Assembly (NCBI GenBank): GCA_030323885.1
Contig: CM059194.1
Location: forward strand, 2,676,495 to 2,740,494
DNA length: 64,000 bases
Reading direction: 5' to 3'
Source of the DNA: Branchipolynoe longqiensis
Lineage: Eukaryota; Annelida; Polychaeta; Phyllodocida; Polynoidae
Shown here: positions 11,215-21,039 of the stretch, one piece after another
Layout: every line of letters starts with the position of its first letter
Position numbering within the stretch: the first letter of the stretch is position 1
The notes under the pieces: model-generated
The model's database searches: none
What the model saw: the letters and a program-made list of their open reading frames with translations, nothing else
What the model was told of the DNA's origin: nothing
Position numbers and translations under genes: made by a program

Positions 11215-12310
11215 TTCGACTACCCTCCTACCTTCCACCTGCCCTCCCCGCCCCCACCTACTCGACCTACATCCCCCCTCCTACCTCCCCCCTCCTACCT
11301 CCCCCCCCGCCTACCTCCCCGCTCCTACATCCCACTGCCCATACCCCTCCCACCGCCCACCTGCCCGCTCCCTTACCCCTCCCCGCCCCCATCTCCCCGC
11401 CCCCACCTCCCACCACCCCTAGCCCTCCCATCTCCCACCTCCACCTCATACCTCCCCCGTCCCTCCTCCCCCGCCCCCACCTCCTCTAACCCCTTCAACC
11501 TCCCATCTCCCCGCCCCCTTATCCCTCCCCGCCCCCACCCCCCTCCCCGCCCCCACCTCCCAACTCCCCTAGCCCTCCCAAATCCCTCCTCCCCGGTGCT
11601 ACCTCCCACCTTCCCTACCCCTCCCCGCTCCTACCTCCCCCCCTCCCTCCTCCCCGTTCCTACCTCCCACCTCCTCTGCCCCTCCCCGCCCCCACCTCCC
11701 CGTTCTTACCTCCCCGTCCCTCCTCCCCGCTCCCTCCCACTCCTACCTCCCAACTCCCCGTTTCCTACCTTCCCCTCCCTCCTGCCCGCTCCCGCCCCCT
11801 CCTACCTCCCACCATCTCATCCTCGCTCCTGCCTCCCCCATCCCCCCCCCCTCCCTCCCAGCCCCCACTTCCCCCCTCCCTCCCATCCCCCACTCCCCCC
11901 CTCCCTCCCAGCCCCCAACTCCCCCCTCCCTCCCTGCCCCCACTTCCCCTTTCCCTCCCAGCCCCCACTTCCCCCTTCCTTCCCAGCCCCCACTCCCCCC
12001 CCCTCCCTCCCAGCCCCCACCACCCCCCTCCCTCCCAGCCCCCACTTCCCCCCTCCCTCCCTGCCCCAACTTCCCCCCCTCCCTCCGAGCCCCCACCTCC
12101 CCGTTGCTACCTCACCCCTCCCACCTTCCCGTTCCTACCTCCCCCATCCCTCCTCCCCGCCCCCTCCCCCCCCTACCTCCCACCATCCCATCCTCGCTCC
12201 TACCTCCCCCACCCCCTTTCCCATCCCTCCCAGCCCCACTTCCCCCTTCCCTCCCAGCCCCCACTTCCCCCTCCCTCCCTGCCCCCACTTCCCCCCTCCC
12301 TCTCCACCTG
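11215..12310. repeat. 1.1-kb C-rich polypyrimidine tract
   Basis: The plus strand is almost wholly C and T, built from irregular repeats of ccccacctccc, ctccctccc and cagcccccacttccc. A 372-codon Pro/Ser-rich frame spans it, as do several Gly/Arg frames on the other strand. All follow from the composition and none is called a gene. The G-rich minus strand has many runs of three or more G and could form quadruplexes; the mirror-like purine/pyrimidine layout could form triplex DNA. Confidence 0.9.
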
Positions 12311-12639
12311 TTATATAACGATCTGTACGTGGGAAATCCCCCGCATGTGTACACACTCAACGATCACTCATATTGATTAGTTGGGTCTGTCCCCTCACAA
12401 CTCAGGGCTACAGCTTCCATATACACAAATACACAGCTACCTACTACCTGAGATTATAAGTATATATATTTTTTTAAATAGCATACATGATATTTTATAG
12501 CATTCTATTTAATAGTGTTTCATTCCAATATCGTTGAATTCCATTGTCAAAAAAAGTATGTGTACCAAGTGAAAATTCAAAGCTGGGCCCCTGCATATGT
12601 ATACTAAAGTTAACGCTTTCCCCACTGGCTCATGCAGGC

Positions 12640-13215
12640 CGTATTCGATTAAACATCTCGGGTCACACAAACCACATGTTGGCGCTCGCACGGAACCTAC
12701 AACCTTGGGTTGTGTAAACGAACACGCGCAGGATGGGCGAAATGGTGGCTTCATCCAAAACTGTTTTTTTGGTTAATGACAAGTATATCATCATCATCAT
12801 GCTGTCGGTAGCAATGCGACAAAGACTGCTTTCATTACTTGACTGCGGCTCTCCATTTAGCTCTCTACATTTCATGAAAGCTGCCTGCAAAAGTGTTGAA
12901 GTGCTGCTGGCTTTTGCAAGAGTATATCATCATCATCATCATGCTGTCGGTCGTGATGTGACAAAGACTGCTTTCATTACTTGACTGCCGCTCTCCAGTT
13001 AGCTCTCTACATTTCATGAAAGCTGCCTGCAAAAGTGGTGAAGTGCTGCTGGCTTTTGCAAGTTACCAGAGGCACTCTCTCGGGGAGCAAATAAAGGTTT
13101 CACGACAAATATTACTACAGCAAAAATAGGATTTGAAGTGTTTTATGGTGCATCATTTAGATATATGTCCATTTGAAGCCAGATGTTTTTTTACGTTGAT
13201 CATAAGAGACAAGTA
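12640..13215 (+). repeat. Satellite-flanking unit U, left copy (with SINE insertion)
   Basis: About 240 bases of non-satellite sequence (12640-12782 plus 13104-13215) correspond to 14150-14400. Shared landmarks are a ggtcac/cgtcac block, ttggcgc, gtggctt and actacagcaaaa-aggattt. A 321-base insertion interrupts this left copy. The copy leads directly into the 89/92-bp satellite, as the right copy leads into single satellite monomers. Confidence 0.65.
12783..13103 (-). mobile_element. SINE-F, tandem double copy with LINE-like tail
   Basis: The minus-strand insertion is flanked by GACAA on both sides (12778-12782 and 13104-13108). It contains two tandem copies of a block running from cttgcaaaagccagcagcac to cagtcaagtaatgaaagcag, each ending in (GAT)n on the element strand, seen as atcatcatc at about 12788 and 12927. 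The last roughly 85 bases match the 3' end of the LINE fragments at 25.4 kb and 36.6 kb, while the 5' part does not. Confidence 0.75.
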
Positions 13216-13225
13216 GCTTTGCAGT

Positions 13226-14145
13226 TCATGACACACACAGGAACCAGCACACATGCTCCTAGCACCCGCAGCCAAGACGCGGGTTACAGGGGTCGGGTCA
13301 TTTTGCACACAGCCTGATGACACACACAGGTATCAACACACATGCTCCTAGCACCCCCGGCCAAGACGCAGGTTACAGGGGTCGGGTCGTTTTGCACACG
13401 GCCCGATGACACACACAGGAACCAGCACACATGCTCCTAGCACCCGCGGCAAAGACGCAGGTTACAGGGCTCGGGTCGTTTTGCACACAGCCTGATGACA
13501 CACACAGGTACCAGCAGCACACATTCTCCTAGCACCCCCAGCCAAGACGCGGGTTACAGGGGTCGGGTCATTTTGCACACGGCCTGATGACACACACAGG
13601 TACCAGCAGCACACATTCTCCTAGCACCCCCAGCCAAGACGCAGGTTACAGGGGTCGGGTTATTTTGCACACAGCCTGATGACACACACAGGTACCAGCA
13701 GCACACATTCTCCTAGCACCCCCAGTCAAGACGCAGGTTACAGGGCTCGGGTCGTTTTGCACACGGCCCGATGACACACACAGGAACCAGCACACATGCT
13801 CCTAGCACCCGCGGCCAAGACGCGGGTTACAGGGGTCGGGTCGTTTTGCACACAGCCTGATGACACACACAGGTACCAGCAGCACACATTCTCCTAGCAC
13901 CCCCAGCCAAGACGCGGGTTACAGGGGTCGGGTTATTTTGCACACAGCCCTATGACACACACAGGAATCAGCACACATTCTGCTGGCACCTCCGGCCAAG
14001 ACGCAGGTTACAGGGGTCGGGTCGTTTTGCACACGGCCCGATGACACACACAGGAACCAGCACACATTCTGCTAGCACCTCCGCCCAAGACGTGGGTTAT
14101 GGGGTTCGGGTCGTTTTGCACACAGCCCGATGACACCCACAGGGC
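13226..14145 (+). repeat. 89/92-bp satellite, about 10 copies
   Basis: Monomers begin at atgacacacacagg near 13228, 13317, 13406, 13495, 13587, 13679, 13771, 13860, 13952 and 14041. Two length classes alternate: an 89-base type with ccagcacacatgctcctag and a 92-base type with accagcagcacacattctcc. Each ends in ggtcgggtc-ttttgcacac. The order 89-89-89-92-92-92-89-92-89-89 suggests unequal exchange between blocks. Confidence 0.9.
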
Positions 14146-14149
14146 GTAA

Positions 14150-14705
14150 TCGATTAATCAACTCGCGTCACCTGAGCCACTTTTTGGCGCATGTGCACAT
14201 CCTACAGACTCGAATAATCAAATACGCTTCTCCATGCTTGGGGTGGAAAATAGTGGCTTAATCGAAAACCTTTTTTTTTTTTAATAACCGATAAAACTAC
14301 AGCAAAATAGGATTTAAAGTATGTTATGATGGCATAGTTTAGTTATATTTCCATTTCATTAATCTAGGCTATTAAAAAAAAGACAATGTATGACTGGTCC
14401 CATTAGTTGGTGTCCCACAGGATGGTACCAGCGCAAATGTGATGTCATCGCTTGTAGCCAACCCCAACCAAGAGGTGGGTTACTGGGCTCGGATCGTTTT
14501 GCACACGGCACGTGTATTTGTCGACTCTACTCGCGGTGTTCGATTTGAAATTCTGACGACTCGGGTGACCCAAGTTCCTCGGGGCCCGGGTAGTGTTAAT
14601 CGATTACAGCCACAGAAACCAGCACACATGATCCTAGCACCCCCGGCCAAGACTTGGGTTACTGGGGTCGGATCGTTTTGCACACGGCCGTATATTCGGA
14701 GACTC
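14150..14705 (+). repeat. Unit U, right copy, with two diverged satellite monomers
   Basis: The segment at 14150-14400 repeats the unit at 12640-13215 without the SINE. It is followed by two diverged monomers at about 14420-14520 and 14605-14705, recognised by gggttactgg-gtcggatcgt followed by tttgcacac. Unit plus satellite therefore occurs twice in direct order. Confidence 0.65.
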
Positions 14706-14859
14706 CACTTGCGGTGTTCTATATTAAATCCGAGCAACTCAGGCGACCCGAGTGTTCTGGAGAGCCAGAATCGAACAAGGCCGCAGCGTCCCATTAAGCC
14801 TTGTCTCGTATATGACCAGTATTTGGTTTAAACATCAGTCAAATGCAACAATCCATGCT

Positions 14860-15250
14860 TCTGTTGTTTATTGTTTTACGTCCTAGCAACATCTAACGTC
14901 ATATCAGGACAGGTACCGACTTGTGATTGTGTGCACTCATGGTGACTTCAGAGTGCTGCCTCAGTGCCAGCATGACTGGATATCCCACATGGTCACATTA
15001 TCCTAATACTGAAGTAACCCGTTCGTGTCCTATCCTATTAATGCTGAGCGCCTAGCGAAGAGGCAACATTTATCAAGGTTGTAATTCATGGATAACTGTA
15101 ACTGAGTGGGATATGGGATCTATGGTGCTGGTGGCCGGGCTTCCCAGTTGGCAGCACTGTCAAGTAACCATGAGTTCTCATTGTTACAAGCTGGATGTGC
15201 CCTGATATGACCTGAGGTATTGCTAGGACGTAAATCCCCAACAAGTAGGC
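14860..15250. repeat. SINE-A inverted pair
   Basis: A minus copy (14860-15090, tail to head direction) is followed by a plus copy lacking its head (15100-15250). The plus copy ends in tgacctgaggtattgctagg and an AAC-like tail. The facing halves could pair in a transcript. Confidence 0.8.
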
Positions 15251-15820
15251 AAAAACAGTAAAACCTCGCGTTCTTCATTAGGCTTACCTGAGCCAATGCC
15301 TACCTAACTGAATGTATCAACCTTAGGGGAGTAATGAAAGAAAGCAATCCCAAGCCAGAATCCAGCCTGATGCTCGTAGGTTCTTCTTGCAGATTACCCA
15401 AAGCCTGGACTCGGGCAAGGAAATTGGGGAGCAACATACAATTTGGGTTGAAGAATCTGACGATAAGGTGGATCATATCACGATGCTCGTCATATTGAAT
15501 CATCAATATTAACCATAATATGAATGACAATCAGGGTGCGACCTTTACATATATGAACAGTTCAGGCGCAAATCCACGTAAATGACAATCCAAAAATGTA
15601 GCTTAAATACAAGATTTGTACCTGAAAATAATGTACTTTCTCACTAATTCCACTTTCCTTGTGATCACATGGTTATGGAACAATGGATTAAAGAGTAGGA
15701 ACCTAAAAACGTAAACTTTTTGAACGTTTGAATCCGATGTTTATGTCAATTTTTGGATTGGTGTTTACAGGGTTTTGCGCCTGAACTCTTCATATATCTT
15801 CATTATTCCTATCTCCGCAG
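15251..15820. other. Sequence upstream of the CUB exon
   Basis: No repeat was recognised. It ends in a pyrimidine-rich acceptor, ttattcctatctccgcag, with AG at 15819-15820. It is presumably intron of the CUB-LDLa gene; no earlier exon was identified. Confidence 0.5.
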
Positions 15821-16234
15821 CCACTTCAAATCGTGACGCGCCCTTCTACCCATGCAACGAGACGCTAGTGGTGCGCGCGCACGACTCGGGCTACATCCAG
15901 TTCCCAGAAGTGCCGCCAGGGTCGCGCCACTACTGCCAGATCATCATCGGGACGCGGCGCAGCGGCTTCCGGATCCGGGTGACCTTCACCTTGAACCGCA
16001 CGTCGCTCGTGACGTCACAGCGTCCATACAACGTCACGTGCGACGACGAGTACGTGCACGTCGGCAACAGCCGCTACGCCGTGGACATCAAGAGCATGAC
16101 GTCGTACAAGTTCTGCGAGCAGTCGATGCCCCAGGAGGTGGTGTCGCGCGAGGGGAAGCTGTGGCTCATCTATAGTTCGCATGGAGCTGGTGTCTTCGGA
16201 GGACTTCGGATCAAATTCGACGTGCTCCCATATG
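15821..16234 (+). CDS. CUB domain exon of a CUB-LDLa protein
   Basis: This is a 414-base exon with a pyrimidine-rich AG acceptor at 15820 and a GTGAGT donor at 16235; both flanking introns are phase 1, so it is a symmetric module. The 138 codons form a CUB domain, an extracellular jelly-roll binding module. Seen in order are PFYPCNETLVVRAHDSGYIQ, then SRHYCQIIIG, CDDEYVHVG, YKFCEQ and WLIYSSHGAGVFGGLRIKF, with four Cys placed as in CUB domains and the closing hydrophobic strand. NET, NRT and NVT are possible N-glycosylation sites. The exon is GC-rich with GC-ending codons, unlike its AT-rich surroundings. CUB followed by one LDLa repeat recalls NETO-like or MIG-13-like membrane proteins, but the orthologue cannot be settled from two exons. 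Confidence 0.88.
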
Positions 16235-16246
16235 GTGAGTTGGTTG

Positions 16247-16593
16247 TTGTTGTTGTTTTACTTCCTAGCAACATCTAAGTTTATATCAGGACGGGTACCG
16301 ACTTAATTGTGACAGTGCGCACTGATGGTGACTTTACAGTGCTGCCCCACTGGGAAACCAGGCCGCAGCACCATGACCTGATATCCCACTCAGTCACATT
16401 ATCCTGACACTGAGCCAACCAGTCCTTGTCCTATCCTAATAATGCCAAGCGCCTGGCTAGGACAAGTATACATTTTTAAGTCATCGATTTGACTCAACCA
16501 GGGTTCGAAACCACGAACCCATGGGTACGGATCACCCGATCTCCCAAAACAGGAGACGGACGCTCAACTCATTCAGCCACCCCGTCTGGTTGC
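16247..16593 (-). mobile_element. SINE-A, full length, beside a splice donor
   Basis: The copy is bounded by the direct repeat GAGTTGGTTG at 16237-16246 and 16594-16603, a target-site duplication. It is on the minus strand: its tail (ttgttgttgttttac) faces the exon, and its tRNA-like head with an inverted B box (gggttcgaaacc) is at the far end. The duplicated target begins two bases into the intron, so the GT and GAGT of the donor survive. Confidence 0.85.
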
Positions 16594-16935
16594 GAGTTGG
16601 TTGGATTTGTTAGTTAATTAAAGCCTAGTCATATTATGCCTGGCTTCGTCCTGGTGATTATAACCTTAGATGTTGCCAGGACGTGACATTCTTAATAAGT
16701 AACCAACCACTATGCTTGCGACCACTTTGCGACCGCATAATAATGGGTGGTCGCTAAATTGTTGCAAGTGGTCACAATGTGGTTTGCAGATTGGTCGCAA
16801 TGTGGTTGCAAATCCTTAGTTGGTTAGGTTTGTTAGCTATAATCCTTGTCCGTCCGTCCTGATATGACCTTAAATGTTGCCAGGAGGTAAATGAGGAAGA
16901 CCAATTGTTCGCGATTGAAATTTCCCCTGTGTAAA

Positions 16936-17120
16936 TAGTGTCGTGGAGGTGATGAAAATGGGAAATATTGCACCTAGAACGGGACTCGAACCCTCATCTA
17001 TTTGCATTCCGGGCCAGTGTGCTAACCATTACACCATCTAGGCTCCCTGATATCAACACACTACCCATGCCTACCTGTCTATGTGGTTACTTGCCTGAGA
17101 GGTCAGTGCCGACTACTACA
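16936..17120 (-). repeat. SINE-B copy
   Basis: A minus copy of a second tRNA-derived SINE. The inverted B box (gggactcgaaccc) and A box (accattacaccatc) are visible, followed by the conserved leader (acttgcctgagaggtcagtg). Just upstream, at 16888-16932, lies the alternative SINE-A 3' module (atgaggaagaccaattg). Confidence 0.8.
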
Positions 17121-17189
17121 ATAGCTAATGTTAATAAGATAAATAGGCATGAACCCTGTAGAGCACGTTGAAATAGGTCAGGGTGACAT

Positions 17190-17255
17190 TTATTATAGCC
17201 CCGTCCTGATATGACCTTACATGTTGCTAGGACGTAAAACAACAACAAACAAACA
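17190..17255 (+). repeat. SINE-A tail fragment
   Basis: Only the last block is present (cctgatatgaccttacatg, then gctaggacgtaaaac) with an (AAC)n/(AAAC)n tail. Confidence 0.75.
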
Positions 17256-17303
17256 AACATTTATTATAAATGGTTAAGTTGTGACCATCGCCTTCCTTTG
17301 CAG

Positions 17304-17423
17304 TCGTGTGTGACACTTCCGGTAACAACACTTACTTCCGGTGTTCTCCGGTGGAGTGCATACCCTACGCACTGCTGTGTGACGGATTCGCTGACTGCTC
17401 CAATGGACGCGACGAATATTGCG
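17304..17423 (+). CDS. LDL-receptor class A repeat exon
   Basis: This 120-base exon is also phase 1 on both sides (acceptor cag ending at 17303, donor GTGAGTG at 17424). It joins the CUB exon in frame and encodes one complete LDLa repeat, a calcium-binding ligand module of about 40 residues. The six Cys of the fold are present: VVCDTSG, YFRCSP, VECIPY, LLCDGF, ADCSNG and EYC. The calcium-ligand pattern is intact in CDGFADCSNGRDEYC. Like the CUB exon it is richer in GC-ending codons than its surroundings. A membrane anchor or further domains would be expected downstream, but no later exon could be supported. Confidence 0.9.
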
Positions 17424-17544
17424 GTGAGTGACTCATTAAGAAATTAACTTTAAACAATTGTAATTTTATTTTAAATGGTGTTACTGTACGTGATGGCCGA
17501 ATCTGTATAACACAGGCCGACCGGTTGTTTAATTAAAAGTGGTG

Positions 17545-17790
17545 TTGTTACTGTATGTGGTGGCCGAATCTATAGAGCTCATGCCTCCAGGTTGACTCAA
17601 ATCAATGACTTCAACAATTGATACTTGTCGCTTGGATAGGGCAAGCACTGGTTGGCTCAGTGTCAGGATAATGTGACTGAGTGGGATATCAGGTCATGCT
17701 GCTGGCAACCTAATTACCCAGTGAGGCAGCACTATGAAGTCACCATGAGTGTACACTGTCATTGTAAGTCATTGGTTTTACTCGGATGTG
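17545..17790 (+). repeat. SINE-A copy
   Basis: A degenerate head (tggtggccgaatctatagag) is followed by the standard body (ggataatgtgactgagtggg, then the gaagtcaccatgagtgtaca block). The copy stops before the tail. Confidence 0.75.
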
Positions 17791-18724
17791 AATCAAACTC
17801 CAGAACCTAGCCTTTTTGGTTGTGGATGGTCTGTATCCCCTCATATAGATTACTAAATATTTAAAGTCGATTTTTTAAAAGTCTAATGAGTGTCTATTGA
17901 CACATATCTGATTGTATGCTTTTACATGTAAAAGCGATGGCCTGGATAAAAAGTAAACAGTTCTCGTGGTGAATATGGCCTATGCTGCTGACACGGCGTA
18001 AAGCAACCACCAATCAATCAATCAAACTCCTGAACTTCCGCATGGGAAGCCTTCGCTCTGCCAATTAGGCCACCACATCCGGTGTGGTTGTAGGGTGTGT
18101 GGGTGGAACGAAAACGCTGGTGGAGATCGAACCTGACCGTGCTGGTTTGGGTCTTGGTGGGAAGTTGCTGAACTACTCCCCGGCCGGAAGTGGATGTGAA
18201 CCCGCTAGGTGGCGTGGCGACCGCAACTTGGAAGTGAAGGTTGCAGGTTCGATACATAGTACAATCAAACTTCTCTAAATCGACCGGCCTTGGAACCTAC
18301 TTTAAGTTATCGATTTATGGAGGTGGTCGGTTCGGGGAGTTAGAATATGGTTACAATGGAATTACTGAGACCCAAATAGAGTGATCGATATAGGGGAGTA
18401 GTCGATCTGTGAATGTGGTCAGATACAGAGCCTTTACTGCATATATGTGTTGGCATCCAATGAAACTTTGCTGCATCGCGAATTACCCATGTTACGGATA
18501 ACATGGACAATTAAACTCATTGAAATTAGTTGTAGGATTTTTAGTTCAAGTGTCAAATTGCACTCAGAGAATGGGAACATTAATGAAAAGTTCACTCGCA
18601 AAAACGGACAAACACCATTTGGGCTGATACATGAAACCATGACTATCAGCTTTCAGCTGAAGGTGCCATTATTCTGATAACCAAATCTATTTCTTTTGCG
18701 GAAGCCAACACATCCATTATATAA
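17791..18724. other. Unassigned sequence
   Basis: No gene was recognised. A GC-rich patch at 18060-18260 and an AT-rich segment at 18430-18700 hold short open frames without domain features. It may be intron of the CUB-LDLa gene. Confidence 0.4.
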
Positions 18725-19230
18725 TATTGTATTGGTCTGCACCGATCTCTCAGACAAGTAACCACATATACAGGTAGGCATGGGTAGTGTGGTGATATCA
18801 GGGATCCTAGGTGGTGTAAGGGTTAGCACACTGGCCCGGAATGCAAAGAGATGTGGGTTTGAGTCCCGCTCTAGGTGCAATATTTCCCATTTTGATCACC
18901 CCCACGACACTGGTTACCATGATCATGATCCTGTACAAGCTTTGCGATGTATGGTTGTTGAACCTACCTGGCGTATGTATGTATTAGTGCATTGCCTGTA
19001 TGTATGTAATTGTAAGCATTAAAAGACTTACAATTCCAGGGGGACGAGTGTAGTGGTCTACACTGACCTCTCAGGCAAGTAACCACATAGACAGGTAGGT
19101 GTGGGTAGTGTGGTGATATCAGGGAGCCTAGGTGGTGTAATGGTTAGCACACTGGCCCGGAATGCAAAGAGATGTGGGTTCGAATCCCGCTCTAGGTGCA
19201 ATATTTCCCATTGTCATCACCCCCACAACA
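18725..19230 (+). mobile_element. SINE-B tandem dimer 1
   Basis: Two tRNA-headed units follow each other in the same direction. Unit 1 (about 18725-19030) carries leader, A and B boxes and a long 3' part that ends in gacttacaattccaggggga. Unit 2 (about 19050-19230) repeats leader and head but stops after the catcacccccac block. The same arrangement occurs at 22.5 kb and 30.1 kb. Confidence 0.85.
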
Positions 19231-19690
19231 ATATATTACTCAATATGAAATTGATAGACTTTACTTGTAAAGCACAACAACTAATTTGACAGCTGGAAGA
19301 CGAGTTTTCCGGAACTATCAAGGTGTATGTTCAGATGAATAAACATATTTACCAAACAACAACAATTCTGTTGTACTGAGAACAACTCAAATGGATTTGT
19401 CGGGTTTTTGCGCCCGAATTCTTCATTTCTTCTACATTGCTTCTACAGTTACAGTTATTTCTTTAATCAATAATTTGCCCAGGAATTAACAAAAAACGAT
19501 TCTGTTCATGTCTCGCACCCCACCCCCACACACCCACACACAGAGTTCTTCATCGGAATACCCGTGTAGTCTCACGGTATGATCACTGACCTTTCTTTAA
19601 TGGCAGTTTGTGAACATGCGCATTTGCATTTTTGTCATTGTTTTGTTGCGCTTATCTGAGATGCTAAAGGATGCTAGGTAAAATTCGGTG
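19231..19690. other. Unassigned sequence
   Basis: Nothing was recognised beyond a CA/CCCA-rich patch near 19515-19545. Confidence 0.4.
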
Positions 19691-19694
19691 CCTG

Positions 19695-19910
19695 TTCCCG
19701 GACGCGGTGGCCGAATCGGTAAGGCACAGCCTTCCCGTACGGAAGGTCGGGAGTTCGATTACGGGTCGAGTCAATTCAATGATTTACAAAATTGATGATT
19801 GTAGCCACCTAGCCTGGCACTCGGTTTTATAGTGCTGTCCCACTGGGAGACCAGGCCACCAGCACCATGACCTGGTATCCCACTCAGTCACATTATCTTG
19901 ACCATTGCTC
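19695..19910. repeat. SINE-A composite: plus head joined to minus body
   Basis: A tRNA-like head in plus orientation (gcggtggccgaatcggtaag, with gagttcgattac as B-box relic) is joined near 19815 to SINE-A body in minus orientation (gatttcc-type block replaced by tggtatcccactcagtcac). The switch points to an inversion or an insertion-deletion between two copies. Confidence 0.7.
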
Positions 19911-20109
19911 ACGGGCACATAAGAAGAGGAGGCTGATGTTCGGAAAAAACCTGACACTTTATTCGGGCGCAGCACCCCTGGCGGCATGTAGATCTTTGAT
20001 CATATCATTCATGTGTGTAGGGTCCTGACCAACATGATGTCAGGTAATTTGATGATGGATGGGTACGGTATGATGGATCGTACATGTAACAAATATGGTT
20101 GAGAGCTGA

Positions 20110-20610
20110 TATAACCTAGACACCAAGTCCTATCGACAAGTCATATCGACAAGGAAGAAGGCAAGGCGGAAGTGGAAGAAAAAAGGCATTTATTGGAACG
20201 CCTCAAACAAAATACAAGCTATACACAAGGAGAGTACAAAGAGGAAGCTCAGAAGGAGTGATAGCGTATAACTTATACTAGGGTAGCAGGAGCTCGTGGG
20301 AGCTTAGAGTTCAGGGGAGGGGCGCCGAGGAGCCCTCCACCAACAGGGCGGCCTTATAAGGGAGGGAGCGGCAGGGCGAGGGGCGTGGGAGGTGAGAAAG
20401 CGGCAGGGCAGGGCGAGAGGGCGAGGGAGAAAGCTGAGGGAGGGATGACAGGGCAGGTGAGAAAGCTGCGTGGCGGCAGGAGAGGCGGGGGGAGGGTCTC
20501 TTCCTTTCCTCGCATCAAACGCAATGCGAGCATTACGACCAAAGCAGGGCAATAGAACATAGCAGTTACATATAACAATGAAGATGCACAATTGTTGATA
20601 GGTCAATTGC
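20110..20610 (+). repeat. Repeat E, GC-rich, copy 1
   Basis: It starts with a purine-rich segment and ggcatttattgg. It continues through a G-rich core (ggagggagcggcagggcgag) and ends with cctcgcatc...atgcgagcatt, a short hairpin. The second copy lies at 56290-56822 with the same order of blocks. The element type is unknown, with part of an LTR or a non-autonomous element both possible. Confidence 0.55.
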
Positions 20611-21035
20611 TCAGGTGTAAATTGGCTGTTGCTTTTGTTTACTTGTTGGTGCTATTTATGTTTATTTTGTTGTTGTATTTACGGTTTATTTATTGTTGTG
20701 TTTGATTGGTTCTGCCAATCAATCAGCAGGTGTGGGTGGGCAAAGACAAGTTTGTTGATGTGGTCAGTCTTGGGTGGTTTTGCAGATATACGCATCGGGT
20801 TGTGTGGACTCATGAGCTCCCGGTTGTGTAGTGACCTGATTGGTCGGATGGGTTTAGAATTATGGGTTGTGATTGGTTGCTTTTAGGCGGAGGTGTGCGC
20901 AACCCCTCCCCAGTGGGTGGGGGTGTGTGGCCTGCCCCCGCCCCGCCCTCCTGGAGGTGGGCGAGAGGTGGTGGCTGTGTAGAGCCTTGCCGTCTCCGCG
21001 CCCAGCAATGACCACCCATGAGCGTCTCTGCTCAT
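20611..21035. other. Unassigned sequence
   Basis: T/G-rich at first, then GC-rich at 20880-21010. A short Cys/Phe-rich frame at 20629-20886 is hydrophobic but looks like a by-product of T/G composition, not a membrane segment. Confidence 0.4.
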
Positions 21036-21039
21036 TCCA

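Larger units (their letters stand above)
16235..17303 (+). other. Intron between CUB and LDLa exons
   Basis: The 1069-base intron begins GTGAGT and ends ccttcctttgcag. Much of it is repeats: a full SINE-A starting 12 bases inside the donor, a SINE-B fragment and a SINE-A tail. At 16700-16810 a short region repeats the words gtggtcgc and ggtcgcaatgtggt. Confidence 0.8.

Noticed and set aside
11200..12318. A 372-codon Pro/Ser-rich open frame
   Set aside because: It is produced by the pyrimidine-only composition. Several overlapping frames on the other strand are open for the same reason, and there is no non-repetitive segment.
13226..14145. CRISPR-like array of repeats
   Set aside because: Monomers are contiguous 89/92-base units without unique spacers, and the genome context is animal, so it is a satellite.
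15852..16175. A second, Arg/Ala-rich open frame inside the CUB exon
   Set aside because: It is the +1 shadow of a GC-rich coding exon; the CUB frame explains the cysteines and both splice phases.
19695..19770. A tRNA-like sequence resembling a leucine or serine tRNA head
   Set aside because: Stems are imperfect and it runs into SINE-A linker sequence; it is a SINE head.
20629..20886. A hydrophobic Cys/Phe-rich frame that could be a membrane exon for the CUB-LDLa gene
   Set aside because: The hydrophobicity follows from T/G-rich DNA, there is no convincing phase-1 acceptor, and it has no transmembrane-plus-juxtamembrane pattern.
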